Below, piece after piece: positions 52,748 through 62,410 of a stretch of 64,000 nucleotides of DNA. The position numbers were made by a program, and so were the translations under genes. The notes under the pieces were generated by a model. That model did not search any database, had not been told where the DNA came from, and saw nothing but the letters and a program-made list of their open reading frames with translations. Location of the stretch: positions 61,796 through 125,795 of the forward strand of contig NZ_QVMQ01000004.1 in NCBI RefSeq assembly GCF_010501105.1. Reading direction: 5' to 3'. Within the stretch, counting starts at the first letter, position 1; each line of letters begins with the position of its first letter. Source of the DNA: Dysgonomonas sp. 511 (GTDB taxonomy: Bacteria > Bacteroidota > Bacteroidia > Bacteroidales > Dysgonomonadaceae).

Positions 52748-55700
52748 ATGCGAAAGACAATCAAACAAATTTTGTCTCTGGTATGTATCTTTTCGTTGTT
52801 GCTATGTGCAGAAAACGCTTATGCACAACAACGCAGCATAACAGGTACTATAACCGACACACAAGGCGAACCGCTTACCGGTGTAACCGTATCAGTAAAA
52901 GGTTCGACAAAAGCAACAATGACCGATATAGACGGGAAATATACCCTATCTGTATCGAACAACGACAAAACATTAGCTGTCTCTTTTGTGGGAATGAAAT
53001 CACAGGAGAAAGCTATTACAGGAAACACTATCGACTTTGTATTGGAAGATATGCATTCCGAACTCGAAGAAGTAGTAGTTATCGGTTATGGAACAGTTAA
53101 GAGAAAAGACCTCACCGGCTCGGTTTCATCGGTAAGTGCAGATGCTATATCTGCCGTACCTGTATCTAACGCAGCCGAAGCCATTACAGGTAAACTGGCC
53201 GGGGTACAGATCACCACAACAGAGGGATCGCCCGATGCCGAACTGATGATACGCGTACGCGGTGGAGGATCTATTACACAAAACAGCGCACCACTACTTA
53301 TTGTCGATGGGTTTCCTGTCGAGTCTATCAGCGATATAGCACCTACCGATATCGAGTCTATCGACGTATTAAAAGATGCCTCTTCTACAGCCATCTATGG
53401 TTCGCGCGGAGCTAACGGGGTTATCCTCGTTACTACCAAATCGGGTAAAGAAGGCAAACTAAGTGTAAGCTACAATGCTTATTACAGCTGGAAAAAAATA
53501 GCAAAAACAATGGATGTACTGTCTCCACAGGATTATACTTTATGGCAGTACGAACTAGCTATGATGAAAAACGACCTGTCTTCTTATACAAAATACTTCG
53601 GCGCATACCAAGATATAGATTTGTATAACAATGTTCCATACAACGACTGGCAAGACCTTACCTTCGGGCGCACAGGCAATACATTCAACCACAACCTGAG
53701 CATTAATGGCGGTGGTGAAAAACTGACATATGCTTTCAGCTATTCACACATGAATGATAAGGCTATCATGGAAGGATCGAACTACAAGCGTGATAATTTC
53801 AGCCTGAAGCTAAAAAGCAAACCTAGCAAAAGAGTAACACTAGACTACTCTATCCGCTACTCGGATACAGATATCAACGGAGCCGGATCGAACGATTCTA
53901 AAAGTACTTCCGATACCGACAAACGTTTGAAATACTCTGTTATCTATACCCCTATACCTCTTTCAGACCTGACTTCCGATGCTGGAAGCAGCGATGACGA
54001 TCTTGGTAACCTTTACCATCCACTGACAGCAATATCTGATAACGCACGCAGACAAGAACGCGAAAACCTGAATATGTCGGGTAGTATTACATGGGAGATT
54101 GTCCAAAACCTGAAAGCCAGAGCCGAACTTGGCCTGGATGTATATAGGAACAAAGACAGACGCTATTGGGGACCTACTACTTATTATTCGAGAAACAGCA
54201 GCAACGGCCAGCCTGCAACCCAAGTAGCGAATACAAGCCGTAATAAATTCCGCAGCACAAATACGTTGACTTACGACTTCAAAAAACTATTGAATAAAAA
54301 TCATGGCCTCACTGTAATGGCAGGACATGAATATGTATTAGGAAAAGAGGATGTGCTGACAAGTACCATACACAACTTCCCAAAATCTTTTTCAGCCGAA
54401 GAAGCATGGAAATACGGAAGCGAAGGTAAAGCGCAATCGACTAACAATGTATATTATCCCGACGATATGCTCCTTTCTTACTTTGGCCGTGCCAACTACG
54501 ACTACCAAAGCAAGTACTTGCTGAGCGCAACTTTCCGCGCCGATGGTTCTTCCAAGTTTGGTGATGGTAACCGTTGGGGGTATTTCCCTTCTGTTGCCGG
54601 AGCATGGCGTTTGTCTTCCGAATCATTTATGGATCAGACAAAAACATGGCTCGACGACTTAAAACTTCGCCTTAGCTATGGTACAGCCGGAAACAATGGT
54701 ATAGAATCGGGACAAACAACACAGCGTTATGTGTCTACTACAACACAGCACATCAACAATGTCAACAACTACTGGGCGACACCTACAAGAATGTACAATG
54801 CCGACCTGAAATGGGAAACAACAATCACCCGCAACGCAGGACTCGATTTCACACTGTTTGGCAGCAAGCTGAACGGATCTATCGAAGGATATATCAATAC
54901 AACCAAAGATTTGCTTATAGATTTCCCTATTGCCGGAGCAGGATATGACACTCAATTCCGCAATATGGGTAAAACGCAAAACAAAGGTCTCGAAATCACT
55001 CTCAACTGGATCGCTATCGACAAAAAAGACTTCGGCTTAAGCTTTAGCGGAAACATTGGGTTCAACAAGAGTACAATCAAATCGCTTGGCATGATGGATG
55101 ACTTCCTGGAAGAAACAAGATGGGCATCTACCGACATCGGTGGCGATTATAAGGTTGCCGTAGGCGGTGCTGTAGGCCAAATGTATGGATTCCGCTCAGA
55201 TGGCAGATATGAAGTCGACGACTTTGTAGGCTACAACGAATCGACCAAAAAATGGATTTTGAAAGAGGGGGTAGTAGATGCTTCGGCTATTGTAGGCACA
55301 CTACGCCCGGGCTCAATGAAGTTGAAAGACATTGTAGGCGACGATGGAAAGGTTACTACAGCAGACCGCGATGTTATCGGCGATGCCAATCCTACACATA
55401 CTGGTGGTTTCACTATCAATGCGCGTGCATACGGATTCGACCTGTCGGCAAACTTCAATTGGAGCTATGGCAATGATATATACAATGCCAATAAAATAGA
55501 GTTTACCCAAACAGGCAAATATTCGTACCGTAATATGACATCAGAAATGGCTAGCGGAAAACGATGGACAAACCTCCGCGCCGACGGAACAATCTCTAAC
55601 GATCCGGGCGAACTGGCTGCAATGAATGCCAATACAAACATGTGGTCGCCACGAGCTTCCGACAAGTTGATATTCAGCGATTGGGCTGTAGAAGACGGAT

Positions 55701-55942
55701 CGTTCCTCCGCCTCAACACCCTGACATTGGGATACACCCTTCCACGTATGCTTACCAGCAAAGCCAGAATACAAACTGCACGCTTCTATGTTACAGGTTA
55801 TAACCTTTTCTGCATAACAAGCTATTCCGGCTACGATCCTGAGGTATCTACCATTCGCCGTTCGTACATGACTCCGGGTGTAGACTATTCAGCATATCCT
55901 AAGAGCCGCCAGTTTGTTATTGGTGTCAACTTGAATTTCTAA
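52748..55942 (+). CDS. SusC/RagA TonB-dependent transporter of the pectin locus
   Basis: The product is about 1064 residues from the ATG at 52748. A TTG at 52739 would add three residues and is less likely. It has a signal peptide ending E-N-A-Y-A-Q, a CarboxypepD_reg-like domain (about 30-105, I-T-G-T-I-T-D-T-Q-G-E-P-L-T-G-V), the TonB plug (E-V-V-V-I-G-Y-G-T then V-L-K-D-A-S-S-T-A-I-Y-G-S-R-G-A-N-G) and a C-terminal barrel ending S-R-Q-F-V-I-G-V-N-L-N-F. It has no STN domain, consistent with control by a hybrid regulator instead of sigma/FecR. It imports oligogalacturonides together with the SusD encoded 25 bp downstream. Confidence 0.96.
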   Translation: MRKTIKQILSLVCIFSLLLCAENAYAQQRSITGTITDTQGEPLTGVTVSVKGSTKATMTDIDGKYTLSVSNNDKTLAVSFVGMKSQEKAITGNTIDFVLEDMHSELEEVVVIGYGTVKRKDLTGSVSSVSADAISAVPVSNAAEAITGKLAGVQITTTEGSPDAELMIRVRGGGSITQNSAPLLIVDGFPVESISDIAPTDIESIDVLKDASSTAIYGSRGANGVILVTTKSGKEGKLSVSYNAYYSWKKIAKTMDVLSPQDYTLWQYELAMMKNDLSSYTKYFGAYQDIDLYNNVPYNDWQDLTFGRTGNTFNHNLSINGGGEKLTYAFSYSHMNDKAIMEGSNYKRDNFSLKLKSKPSKRVTLDYSIRYSDTDINGAGSNDSKSTSDTDKRLKYSVIYTPIPLSDLTSDAGSSDDDLGNLYHPLTAISDNARRQERENLNMSGSITWEIVQNLKARAELGLDVYRNKDRRYWGPTTYYSRNSSNGQPATQVANTSRNKFRSTNTLTYDFKKLLNKNHGLTVMAGHEYVLGKEDVLTSTIHNFPKSFSAEEAWKYGSEGKAQSTNNVYYPDDMLLSYFGRANYDYQSKYLLSATFRADGSSKFGDGNRWGYFPSVAGAWRLSSESFMDQTKTWLDDLKLRLSYGTAGNNGIESGQTTQRYVSTTTQHINNVNNYWATPTRMYNADLKWETTITRNAGLDFTLFGSKLNGSIEGYINTTKDLLIDFPIAGAGYDTQFRNMGKTQNKGLEITLNWIAIDKKDFGLSFSGNIGFNKSTIKSLGMMDDFLEETRWASTDIGGDYKVAVGGAVGQMYGFRSDGRYEVDDFVGYNESTKKWILKEGVVDASAIVGTLRPGSMKLKDIVGDDGKVTTADRDVIGDANPTHTGGFTINARAYGFDLSANFNWSYGNDIYNANKIEFTQTGKYSYRNMTSEMASGKRWTNLRADGTISNDPGELAAMNANTNMWSPRASDKLIFSDWAVEDGSFLRLNTLTLGYTLPRMLTSKARIQTARFYVTGYNLFCITSYSGYDPEVSTIRRSYMTPGVDYSAYPKSRQFVIGVNLNF

Positions 55943-55967
55943 CCAATATCCTATAAAAAGCAAAACA

Positions 55968-57740
55968 ATGAAAAAATTTATATATAGATCACTATTAGCT
56001 CTCTCGCTTGTTGTTATTGCAACATCTTGCGACCTCGAAGCCGATCCGAAATCATCGGCAGAAGAGCCTGAAATCTTCTCTACATATGGTTTGGCTGAAA
56101 AAGAAATAATGTCGATTTATCAATCGTTTGCAGAAGAGCAATCGTATAGAGGACGTTTCCTTACCTACAATGGAATAAATTCGGACATAGAGTGGATCAA
56201 CAATATGGATGCAACCAAAATTGTAGACGATGGCAAATATGAGCTCTGCACATACGCTGCACGTCCGACAAACTCTCAGATGAACGACAAGAAAAATGCT
56301 TATGCCAAGATGTATGAAGGAATCGAACGCGCCAATCTGGCCATAAAAGGGCTTCTTGCTCATGGAAGAGTAGATACAGACAAAGACATGGCCTATCTTT
56401 TGGGCGAAGCACTTACCTTGAGAGCAATTCTTTATGTCGACCTGATCAGAGGTTGGGGCGATGTTCCGGCCCGTTTCGAACCTGTGACCAACGAAACTAT
56501 ATATACACCAAGGTCTGACAGGGATGTTATTTACAAACAGATATTGAAAGACCTGAAGGATGCCCAAGAAATGGTAGCCTGGCCCAACGAAGCAACTCAG
56601 ACAACTACCACCGAGCGCGTAAACAAAGCTTTGGTAAAAGGATTGAGAGCACGCGTAGCACTATATGCAGGAGGATACAGCCAACGCAAAGACGGAATAC
56701 GCCTGAGCACCGACCCTGAATTGGAAAGAACAAAAATGTACACTATCGCACGCGACGAATGCGTCGACATCCTGACAAAAGGATCTAACAACCTCGGGAC
56801 TTTCTATGACAACTTCAAGGCACTATGCGAAGACAAAGTAACAGCCGGCCGCGAGTCTATTTTCGAAATCCCATTCTCCGACACTCGCGGACGCGTACTC
56901 TATACATTCGGAGTAAAACACCAAGGGACTAACCAATACACTGGCCAGGCACAAGGAGGTATTAACGGCCCGCTGCCATACCTGTTCTACGATTACGATG
57001 TGGAAGATGTGCGCCGCGATATAACTTGCGTGCCTTACGAATGGAATGCCGAAAATCCAAGTAAACAACAACTACGCTCCCTGAAGTCGTGGTGTTTCGG
57101 AAAACTCCGTTACGAATGGATGACACGCCGCGTAACATCGAGCAACGATGATGGTATAAACTGGCAATACATGCGTCTGGCAGACATATACCTGATGGCA
57201 GCCGAAGCAATAAATGAACTGAGTAGCCCGGCAGATGCAAAGGAATATTTAAAACCAATACTCGACCGTGCCCTACCAGCCGCTAAAGTCGATGCATATA
57301 TGGATAAAGCAACAGCCAGCAAGAGTGCATTCTTCGATGCAATCGTTGAACAACGTGCATTCGAATTTGCAGGAGAAACTCTAAGAAAAGCCGACCTCAT
57401 CCGCTGGAATCTGCTGAAAGTAAAATTAGACGAAGCTAAAGCAAAAATGTTGGATCTGGCTAACCGTACAGGAGCATATGCCGACCTTCCGGCAAAGCTA
57501 TATTTCAAAACCGATGAAACAGACAATGAAACACTTATTATCTACGGTTTGAACCACGGAGAAACAGATGCTATAGGGGAAACCCTCACCGGCTACGCAA
57601 AAGCCGACTGGATCAAACCTGATAAGCTTACAGAAGCATTGATCAATTCATTGTATCAGAAAGACCCTGACCAAAACCAGGTTTGGCCTATCTGGCAAAC
57701 ATTTATCGACTATAGTAATGGTGCATTGACTAACGACTAA
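55968..57740 (+). CDS. SusD/RagB-like lipoprotein of the pectin locus
   Basis: The 590-residue protein has a lipoprotein signal (V-I-A-T-S-C, Cys21) and typical RagB/SusD features: A-N-L-A-I-K-G near residue 123, the TPR-bearing helices with L-T-L-R-A-I-L-Y-V-D-L-I-R-G-W-G-D-V-P and, near the end, R-A-F-E-F-A-G-E-T-L-R-K-A-D-L-I-R-W. It captures the oligosaccharide over the SusC barrel. It lies 25 bp after susC and 23 bp before the DUF4957 gene, in one operon. Confidence 0.96.
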   Translation: MKKFIYRSLLALSLVVIATSCDLEADPKSSAEEPEIFSTYGLAEKEIMSIYQSFAEEQSYRGRFLTYNGINSDIEWINNMDATKIVDDGKYELCTYAARPTNSQMNDKKNAYAKMYEGIERANLAIKGLLAHGRVDTDKDMAYLLGEALTLRAILYVDLIRGWGDVPARFEPVTNETIYTPRSDRDVIYKQILKDLKDAQEMVAWPNEATQTTTTERVNKALVKGLRARVALYAGGYSQRKDGIRLSTDPELERTKMYTIARDECVDILTKGSNNLGTFYDNFKALCEDKVTAGRESIFEIPFSDTRGRVLYTFGVKHQGTNQYTGQAQGGINGPLPYLFYDYDVEDVRRDITCVPYEWNAENPSKQQLRSLKSWCFGKLRYEWMTRRVTSSNDDGINWQYMRLADIYLMAAEAINELSSPADAKEYLKPILDRALPAAKVDAYMDKATASKSAFFDAIVEQRAFEFAGETLRKADLIRWNLLKVKLDEAKAKMLDLANRTGAYADLPAKLYFKTDETDNETLIIYGLNHGETDAIGETLTGYAKADWIKPDKLTEALINSLYQKDPDQNQVWPIWQTFIDYSNGALTND

Positions 57741-57763
57741 TTTCCACTTAAAAAAATTAAATC

Positions 57764-59308
57764 ATGAATAAATTAACAAACCTCATATATCTATTGGGAT
57801 TGTCGCTTGTGACAATTTTGGCAGGATGCTCCGATCCCGATGACGAAATCAAGACGATCGACTATGACAGGCTATTCTCTCCTACCGAAATGTCGGCTAG
57901 AGTTATCAACAGACTCGAGGTGCGCTTGTCTTGGGCTAAGAATGTAAAAAATGCAGATAGTTATACTATTGAAATATACGAAAACGGAGATCTCGATTTT
58001 AGCGGAGAGCCGGTGAAGGTGCTTACCGGAATAAATGAAAATCCGATGACTATTACCGGACTGGAAAGCGAAACCAGCTATTCTATCCGTATCCAGGCAG
58101 TTAGTGCCACTATCCCAAGTTCTAAATGGATAGCAGCAACTGTAACTACAGATGGTGAGCAAATCATATCTTCGGTAGATAATATAACAGAAACAGGTGC
58201 TACAATCAATTGGACACCGGGAGAATCTGCCGATGCAATCATCCTTACTCCGGGCAATCTTAGCTTCCCGATAACAGCCAGCGACGTTGCCGCCGGAAAA
58301 ATTACGGTTACTGGCTTGGAAAGCAATACAAGATATACTGCCAAACTGATGAACGGAACCAAATCGCGCGGAACAACAACCTTTACCACATTGGTAGACC
58401 CTAATGCTGCGATTATCGTAGAACCGGGAGATGACCTTCAAACAGTATTGACAAATGCCGCATCCGGTAAGGTGCTTGCTATGAAACCGGGAACTTACGG
58501 AGAGGCTAAAAAGATTATCGTCAACAAAGATGTAGAGATAAAAGCATATTATGCCGATCAGGACAAGCCTGTTATCAACGCAAATATTTCACTCGAAGAC
58601 GGGGCTAAATTATTGTTAGAAAACATCGTATTAGACGGAGCGAATACCGATGCAAACCAAGCTATAATGTTCAATACAGCAGAAACAAGCTATGGAGACC
58701 TGACAATAGAGAATTGTGTGATACGAAATCATGAAAAAGGCTTGTATTACCTGAACAAAGCCTCTTCGGTATCATCTATTACAATAAACAATACGATAAT
58801 ACACAACATAGTATGTACTGGTGGCGACTTGCTGGACAGCCGCGTTGGAGGTATCTCGGCAATAACCCTGACAAATAGTACTATCTATAAATCATGTACC
58901 GCCCGCGACCTTATTCGCTACGATGACGCTTCGGCCAATTTCTCTAGCGTAACGCCTCTTATCACTGTCGAAAACTGTACATTAGACGGAGTATGTAACT
59001 CTACCGATAAGAGAATACTATATGTTCGCTTCAAGAATCACTCTATCAGCTTCAAAAACAACATTGTGAGCAATAGTGCCGGAGGAATATTTTCTGACAA
59101 TAGTGCTACAGCAACCCCTGCATTTAGTGGAAACACTTATTTCAAATCACCGAATTTCCTACAATCGAGCAGTACTTCTACAAAGGCCAAATTCTACGAC
59201 GGATCTTCTCCTTCTACATTAGATCCCGGATATGTAGATGCAGCCAATGGCGATTTCACTGTAACGAATATAGACGTGGCAGGAGGTGACCCTAGGTGGA
59301 TCAAATAA
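57764..59308 (+). CDS. Surface lipoprotein with FN3, DUF4957 and DUF5123-like domains
   Basis: The 514-residue protein has a lipoprotein signal (I-L-A-G-C, Cys22) and two fibronectin type III-like domains (about 40-125 and 130-210, with G-L-E-S-x-T-x-Y-x-x-x-I/L). It ends with a right-handed beta-helix resembling DUF4957 (about 215-380) and a DUF5123-like C-terminus (about 385-514). These domains recur in the third gene of pectin loci in Bacteroides, where the protein is thought to bind pectin at the surface. The helix resembles a pectate lyase but I see no lyase catalytic site. A strong terminator follows. Confidence 0.87.
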   Translation: MNKLTNLIYLLGLSLVTILAGCSDPDDEIKTIDYDRLFSPTEMSARVINRLEVRLSWAKNVKNADSYTIEIYENGDLDFSGEPVKVLTGINENPMTITGLESETSYSIRIQAVSATIPSSKWIAATVTTDGEQIISSVDNITETGATINWTPGESADAIILTPGNLSFPITASDVAAGKITVTGLESNTRYTAKLMNGTKSRGTTTFTTLVDPNAAIIVEPGDDLQTVLTNAASGKVLAMKPGTYGEAKKIIVNKDVEIKAYYADQDKPVINANISLEDGAKLLLENIVLDGANTDANQAIMFNTAETSYGDLTIENCVIRNHEKGLYYLNKASSVSSITINNTIIHNIVCTGGDLLDSRVGGISAITLTNSTIYKSCTARDLIRYDDASANFSSVTPLITVENCTLDGVCNSTDKRILYVRFKNHSISFKNNIVSNSAGGIFSDNSATATPAFSGNTYFKSPNFLQSSSTSTKAKFYDGSSPSTLDPGYVDAANGDFTVTNIDVAGGDPRWIK

Positions 59309-59319
59309 TCAACAACCAC

Positions 59320-59361
59320 AAAAACTGTTGCAGGCCTCAAAACCTGCAACAGTTTTTCGAA
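59320..59361 (+). terminator. Terminator of the pectin susCD operon
   Basis: A perfect 15-bp stem (59320-59334 with 59343-59357) and an 8-nt loop ends in ttttt. It lies 11 bp after the DUF4957 gene stop. Confidence 0.9.
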
Positions 59362-59383
59362 AAAATGCTCAGAACATAGTTAT

Positions 59384-59415
59384 AAACCCGTAAGAGATTT
59401 TCCGACACCCCCGTT
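59384..59415 (+). promoter_or_regulatory. Tandem C-box, probable HTCS site before the GH28 gene
   Basis: Direct repeats ataaacccgtaag and gacacccccgttta have their CCCGT cores 23 bp apart. They match the spacing and the a-c(c)cccgt core of the C-boxes before susC. The site is 67 bp upstream of the GH28 ATG and just after the susCD operon terminator, so the enzyme genes probably have their own regulated promoter. Confidence 0.55.
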
Positions 59416-59481
59416 TATTGTAAACCATACAGCAAACAGCTTTTAGTACAAAATCTCAGCCATTAAGAAAACTTGTAAATA

Positions 59482-61140
59482 ATGCAAATAAGGAAATTGA
59501 CTCAATTTGTTGTGCTATTAGCCTTGATCTGTTTATCTCAAGCAGGATGTGCACAGCAAGAAGAGTATAAATATAAATACGAATATCTGTATAAAGACTT
59601 ACCTTTCGAAATGCCTAAGATACAGAAACCGGCCTTCCCCGACCATCGGGTGTCAGTGGCCGATTTCGGAGGCAACCCTGATGGGATAACTCTTAATACC
59701 GAAGCTTTCGAAAAGGCTATGGAAGCCCTCTCGCAAAAGGGAGGAGGCACGCTACACGTACCTTCGGGCGTTTGGTACACAGGCCCTATCGTTTTCAGGT
59801 CGAATATCAATATGCACCTCGAAAAAGGAGCCTTGATCCTTTTCTCTGCCGATTTCGACCTATACCCATTGGTAGAAACCATTTTCGAAGGATTGGACAC
59901 ACGCCGTTGCCAGTCTCCCATATCGGGACGCAACCTCGAAAACATAGCCATCACCGGCGAAGGCTCGATAAATGGCTCAGGCGAAGCATGGCGTCCGCTC
60001 AAAAAAGGCAAAGTAACCGAAAGCCACTGGAAAAAAGTAGTAAATGCGGGAGGCGTACTCAATGAGAAAAAAGACTACTGGTTTCCATCCGAAGGATCGA
60101 AAAAAGGGATTGAAATAAGTGACATGAACGTGCCGCCAAAAAGCCTTACCGATGCCGAATGGATGGAAGTAAGGGATTTCCTGCGTCCGGTAATGGTGAG
60201 CTTCATCGAATGTAAGAATGTATTGCTCGAAGGCGTACTATTCGAAAACTCGCCTAGCTGGAACATACACCCGCTGATGTGCGAAAATGTAATCATCGAC
60301 AACATATTTGTACGCAACCCCGCATATGCACAAAACGGAGACGGCATAGACCTCGAATCTTGCGTTAACTCCATCATTGTAAATACGACCTTCGATGTGG
60401 GCGACGATGCTATCTGCATCAAGTCGGGCAAAGATGAAGACGGACGCCGCCGCAACCGCCCTACCGAGAATGTACTGATAGACAACTGTAAAGTTTTTCA
60501 GGGACATGGAGGCTTTGTAGTAGGCAGCGAAATGTCGGGAGGAGTGAAAAATATATCCCTTTCCAACTGCCAGTTCCTCGGCACAGATGTAGGATTAAGA
60601 TTTAAAAGCCGCAGAGGACGTGGAGGTGTTGTTGAAAATATTTATATTCGCGATGTAAATATGTTTGACATTGTAACCGAATCGTTCTTGTTCGACCTGT
60701 ATTACGGAGGCAAATCGGCCGTAGAAATGCTTGAAGACGGAGACGTTACACCTGTAGAAGAAACCATTCCTGCCGTAGACGAAACAACGCCTGCATTCAG
60801 GAATATATATGTAACCAACCTGACATCGCGCAACGCGCGCAGGGCGTTGTTCTTCAACGGGATACCTGAGATGAAAATAGAAAACATCAACGTAGAAAAC
60901 GTAACTATTACTGCCGAGTACGGAGCTGAAGTAGTGGAATCGAAAGATATCAATTTCAAAAACGTAAAGATAATCCCAACAAAAGGCGCAGCACTTATAC
61001 TTAAGAATATAGACAATTTCAACCTGACTGGTTTCCAATATCCCGAATCGCTACCCGAAGTAGTGAAGATAAGCGGTAAAAATACAAACATAAATTTACC
61101 CGAATCGCTGGATAAGAAATTCATATCAGAAAACAAGTAG
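59482..61140 (+). CDS. GH28 family polygalacturonase (lipoprotein)
   Basis: The 552-residue protein has a lipoprotein signal (S-Q-A-G-C, near residue 23) and a parallel beta-helix with the GH28 active-site motifs in order: N-G-D-G-I-D-L-E-S, V-G-D-D-A-I-C-I-K-S-G, G-H-G-G-F-V-V-G-S-E and R-F-K-S-R-R-G-R-G-G. The catalytic aspartates are present. It probably removes galacturonic acid units from oligogalacturonides or rhamnogalacturonan, perhaps exo-acting as is usual for periplasmic members (inference). It is followed 17 bp later by the GH105 gene, with which it is co-transcribed. Confidence 0.95.
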   Translation: MQIRKLTQFVVLLALICLSQAGCAQQEEYKYKYEYLYKDLPFEMPKIQKPAFPDHRVSVADFGGNPDGITLNTEAFEKAMEALSQKGGGTLHVPSGVWYTGPIVFRSNINMHLEKGALILFSADFDLYPLVETIFEGLDTRRCQSPISGRNLENIAITGEGSINGSGEAWRPLKKGKVTESHWKKVVNAGGVLNEKKDYWFPSEGSKKGIEISDMNVPPKSLTDAEWMEVRDFLRPVMVSFIECKNVLLEGVLFENSPSWNIHPLMCENVIIDNIFVRNPAYAQNGDGIDLESCVNSIIVNTTFDVGDDAICIKSGKDEDGRRRNRPTENVLIDNCKVFQGHGGFVVGSEMSGGVKNISLSNCQFLGTDVGLRFKSRRGRGGVVENIYIRDVNMFDIVTESFLFDLYYGGKSAVEMLEDGDVTPVEETIPAVDETTPAFRNIYVTNLTSRNARRALFFNGIPEMKIENINVENVTITAEYGAEVVESKDINFKNVKIIPTKGAALILKNIDNFNLTGFQYPESLPEVVKISGKNTNINLPESLDKKFISENK

Positions 61141-61157
61141 AAAAAAGATTATAGGTT

Positions 61158-62324
61158 ATGATTAAAAGACTTGTTATAGTATTACTTTTTGCAGCCTCTT
61201 TCGCTGCTATCGAAGCCCAGGTCAAATACTCCGTATGGCTCACTGACTCGGAAATAAAACGCAACCCCGAACCGTGGATGCTCGATTTTTCGCCGAAACC
61301 CAAATGGAACTATTGCCACGGGCTGGAGCTACAGGCCATCTTCCAAACCTGGCAACAGACATTCGACCAAAAGTACTACGACTATGTATATAGCTTTGCC
61401 GACCTGATGGTAGAACCCGACGGGCAAATCAAAACCTATAAGCCTTTAGAATATAACATTGACCGCGTAAATTCGGGGAAATTCCTTTTCCCCGTTTATG
61501 CGCTCACTAAACAAGAACGCTTTAAGAAAGCCATAGACCTGATGCGCGACCAGATGCGCACGCACCCACGCACCAAAGACGGAAGTTTCTGGCACAAAAA
61601 AATATATCCGCACCAAGTATGGCTCGACGGGCTGTACATGGCAGGACCTTTCCTTGCCGAATATGCAAAAGTATTCGACGAACCCGAATTGTACGACGAT
61701 GTTGCACTTCAAATACTGGATGTGCATAAATACATGTACGACAAAAAAACAGGGCTCTACTACCACGGTTGGGACGAAAGCCGCGAACAACGCTGGTCGG
61801 ACCCGAAGACAGGACTATCGCCTAATTTCTGGTCGAGGAGTATCGGTTGGTACATGATGGCAATGGTAGATGTACTCGACTTCATGCCCGAAGACCACCC
61901 TAAAAGAAGTGAAATAATAACCCTGCTGCAAAACCTCAGTGCAGCAGTTGAAAATTTCCGCGAAAAAGAAACCGGAATGTGGTATCAGGTAACCGACCAG
62001 ATGGGTCGCGAAGGCAATTACCTCGAATCCAGCGCATCTGCCATGTTTATCTACACATGGGTAAAAGGAGCGCAAAAGGGATATCTGGATAACAGCTATC
62101 TGGAAAAAGGAGAAAAAGCATACGACCAATTCGTAAAACGCTTTATAAAAGACAACGGAGACGGAACCATCTCATTGACAGACGGATGTGCTGTAGCCGG
62201 ACTGGGAGGGGCAAAAAACTATCGTGACGGAAGTTACGAATACTATACAGGCGAACCGGTGAGAGACAACGACCCTAAGGCGGTAGCCCCATTCATCATG
62301 TTGAGTATCATGCTAAACAAATAA
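61158..62324 (+). CDS. GH105 unsaturated (rhamno)galacturonyl hydrolase
   Basis: The 388-residue protein has a signal peptide (about 1-21, ending I-E-A-Q) and the (alpha/alpha)6 barrel of GH105, with W-N-Y-C-H-G-L-E-L-Q-A-I, the catalytic-aspartate segment H-Q-V-W-L-D-G-L-Y-M-A-G-P, F-W-S-R-S-I-G-W-Y-M-M-A and E-S-S-A-S-A-M-F. It removes the 4,5-unsaturated uronate left at the non-reducing end by the PL1 lyases. The gene starts 17 bp after GH28. It acts in the periplasm. Confidence 0.95.
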   Translation: MIKRLVIVLLFAASFAAIEAQVKYSVWLTDSEIKRNPEPWMLDFSPKPKWNYCHGLELQAIFQTWQQTFDQKYYDYVYSFADLMVEPDGQIKTYKPLEYNIDRVNSGKFLFPVYALTKQERFKKAIDLMRDQMRTHPRTKDGSFWHKKIYPHQVWLDGLYMAGPFLAEYAKVFDEPELYDDVALQILDVHKYMYDKKTGLYYHGWDESREQRWSDPKTGLSPNFWSRSIGWYMMAMVDVLDFMPEDHPKRSEIITLLQNLSAAVENFREKETGMWYQVTDQMGREGNYLESSASAMFIYTWVKGAQKGYLDNSYLEKGEKAYDQFVKRFIKDNGDGTISLTDGCAVAGLGGAKNYRDGSYEYYTGEPVRDNDPKAVAPFIMLSIMLNK

Positions 62325-62410
62325 GGTCGCAGACCTCTCAAGTATAACTGCCGCTGTTAGTTATAACTGTATAATATATCAATAATTTTCACCTGTTACT
62401 TAATAAGCTT

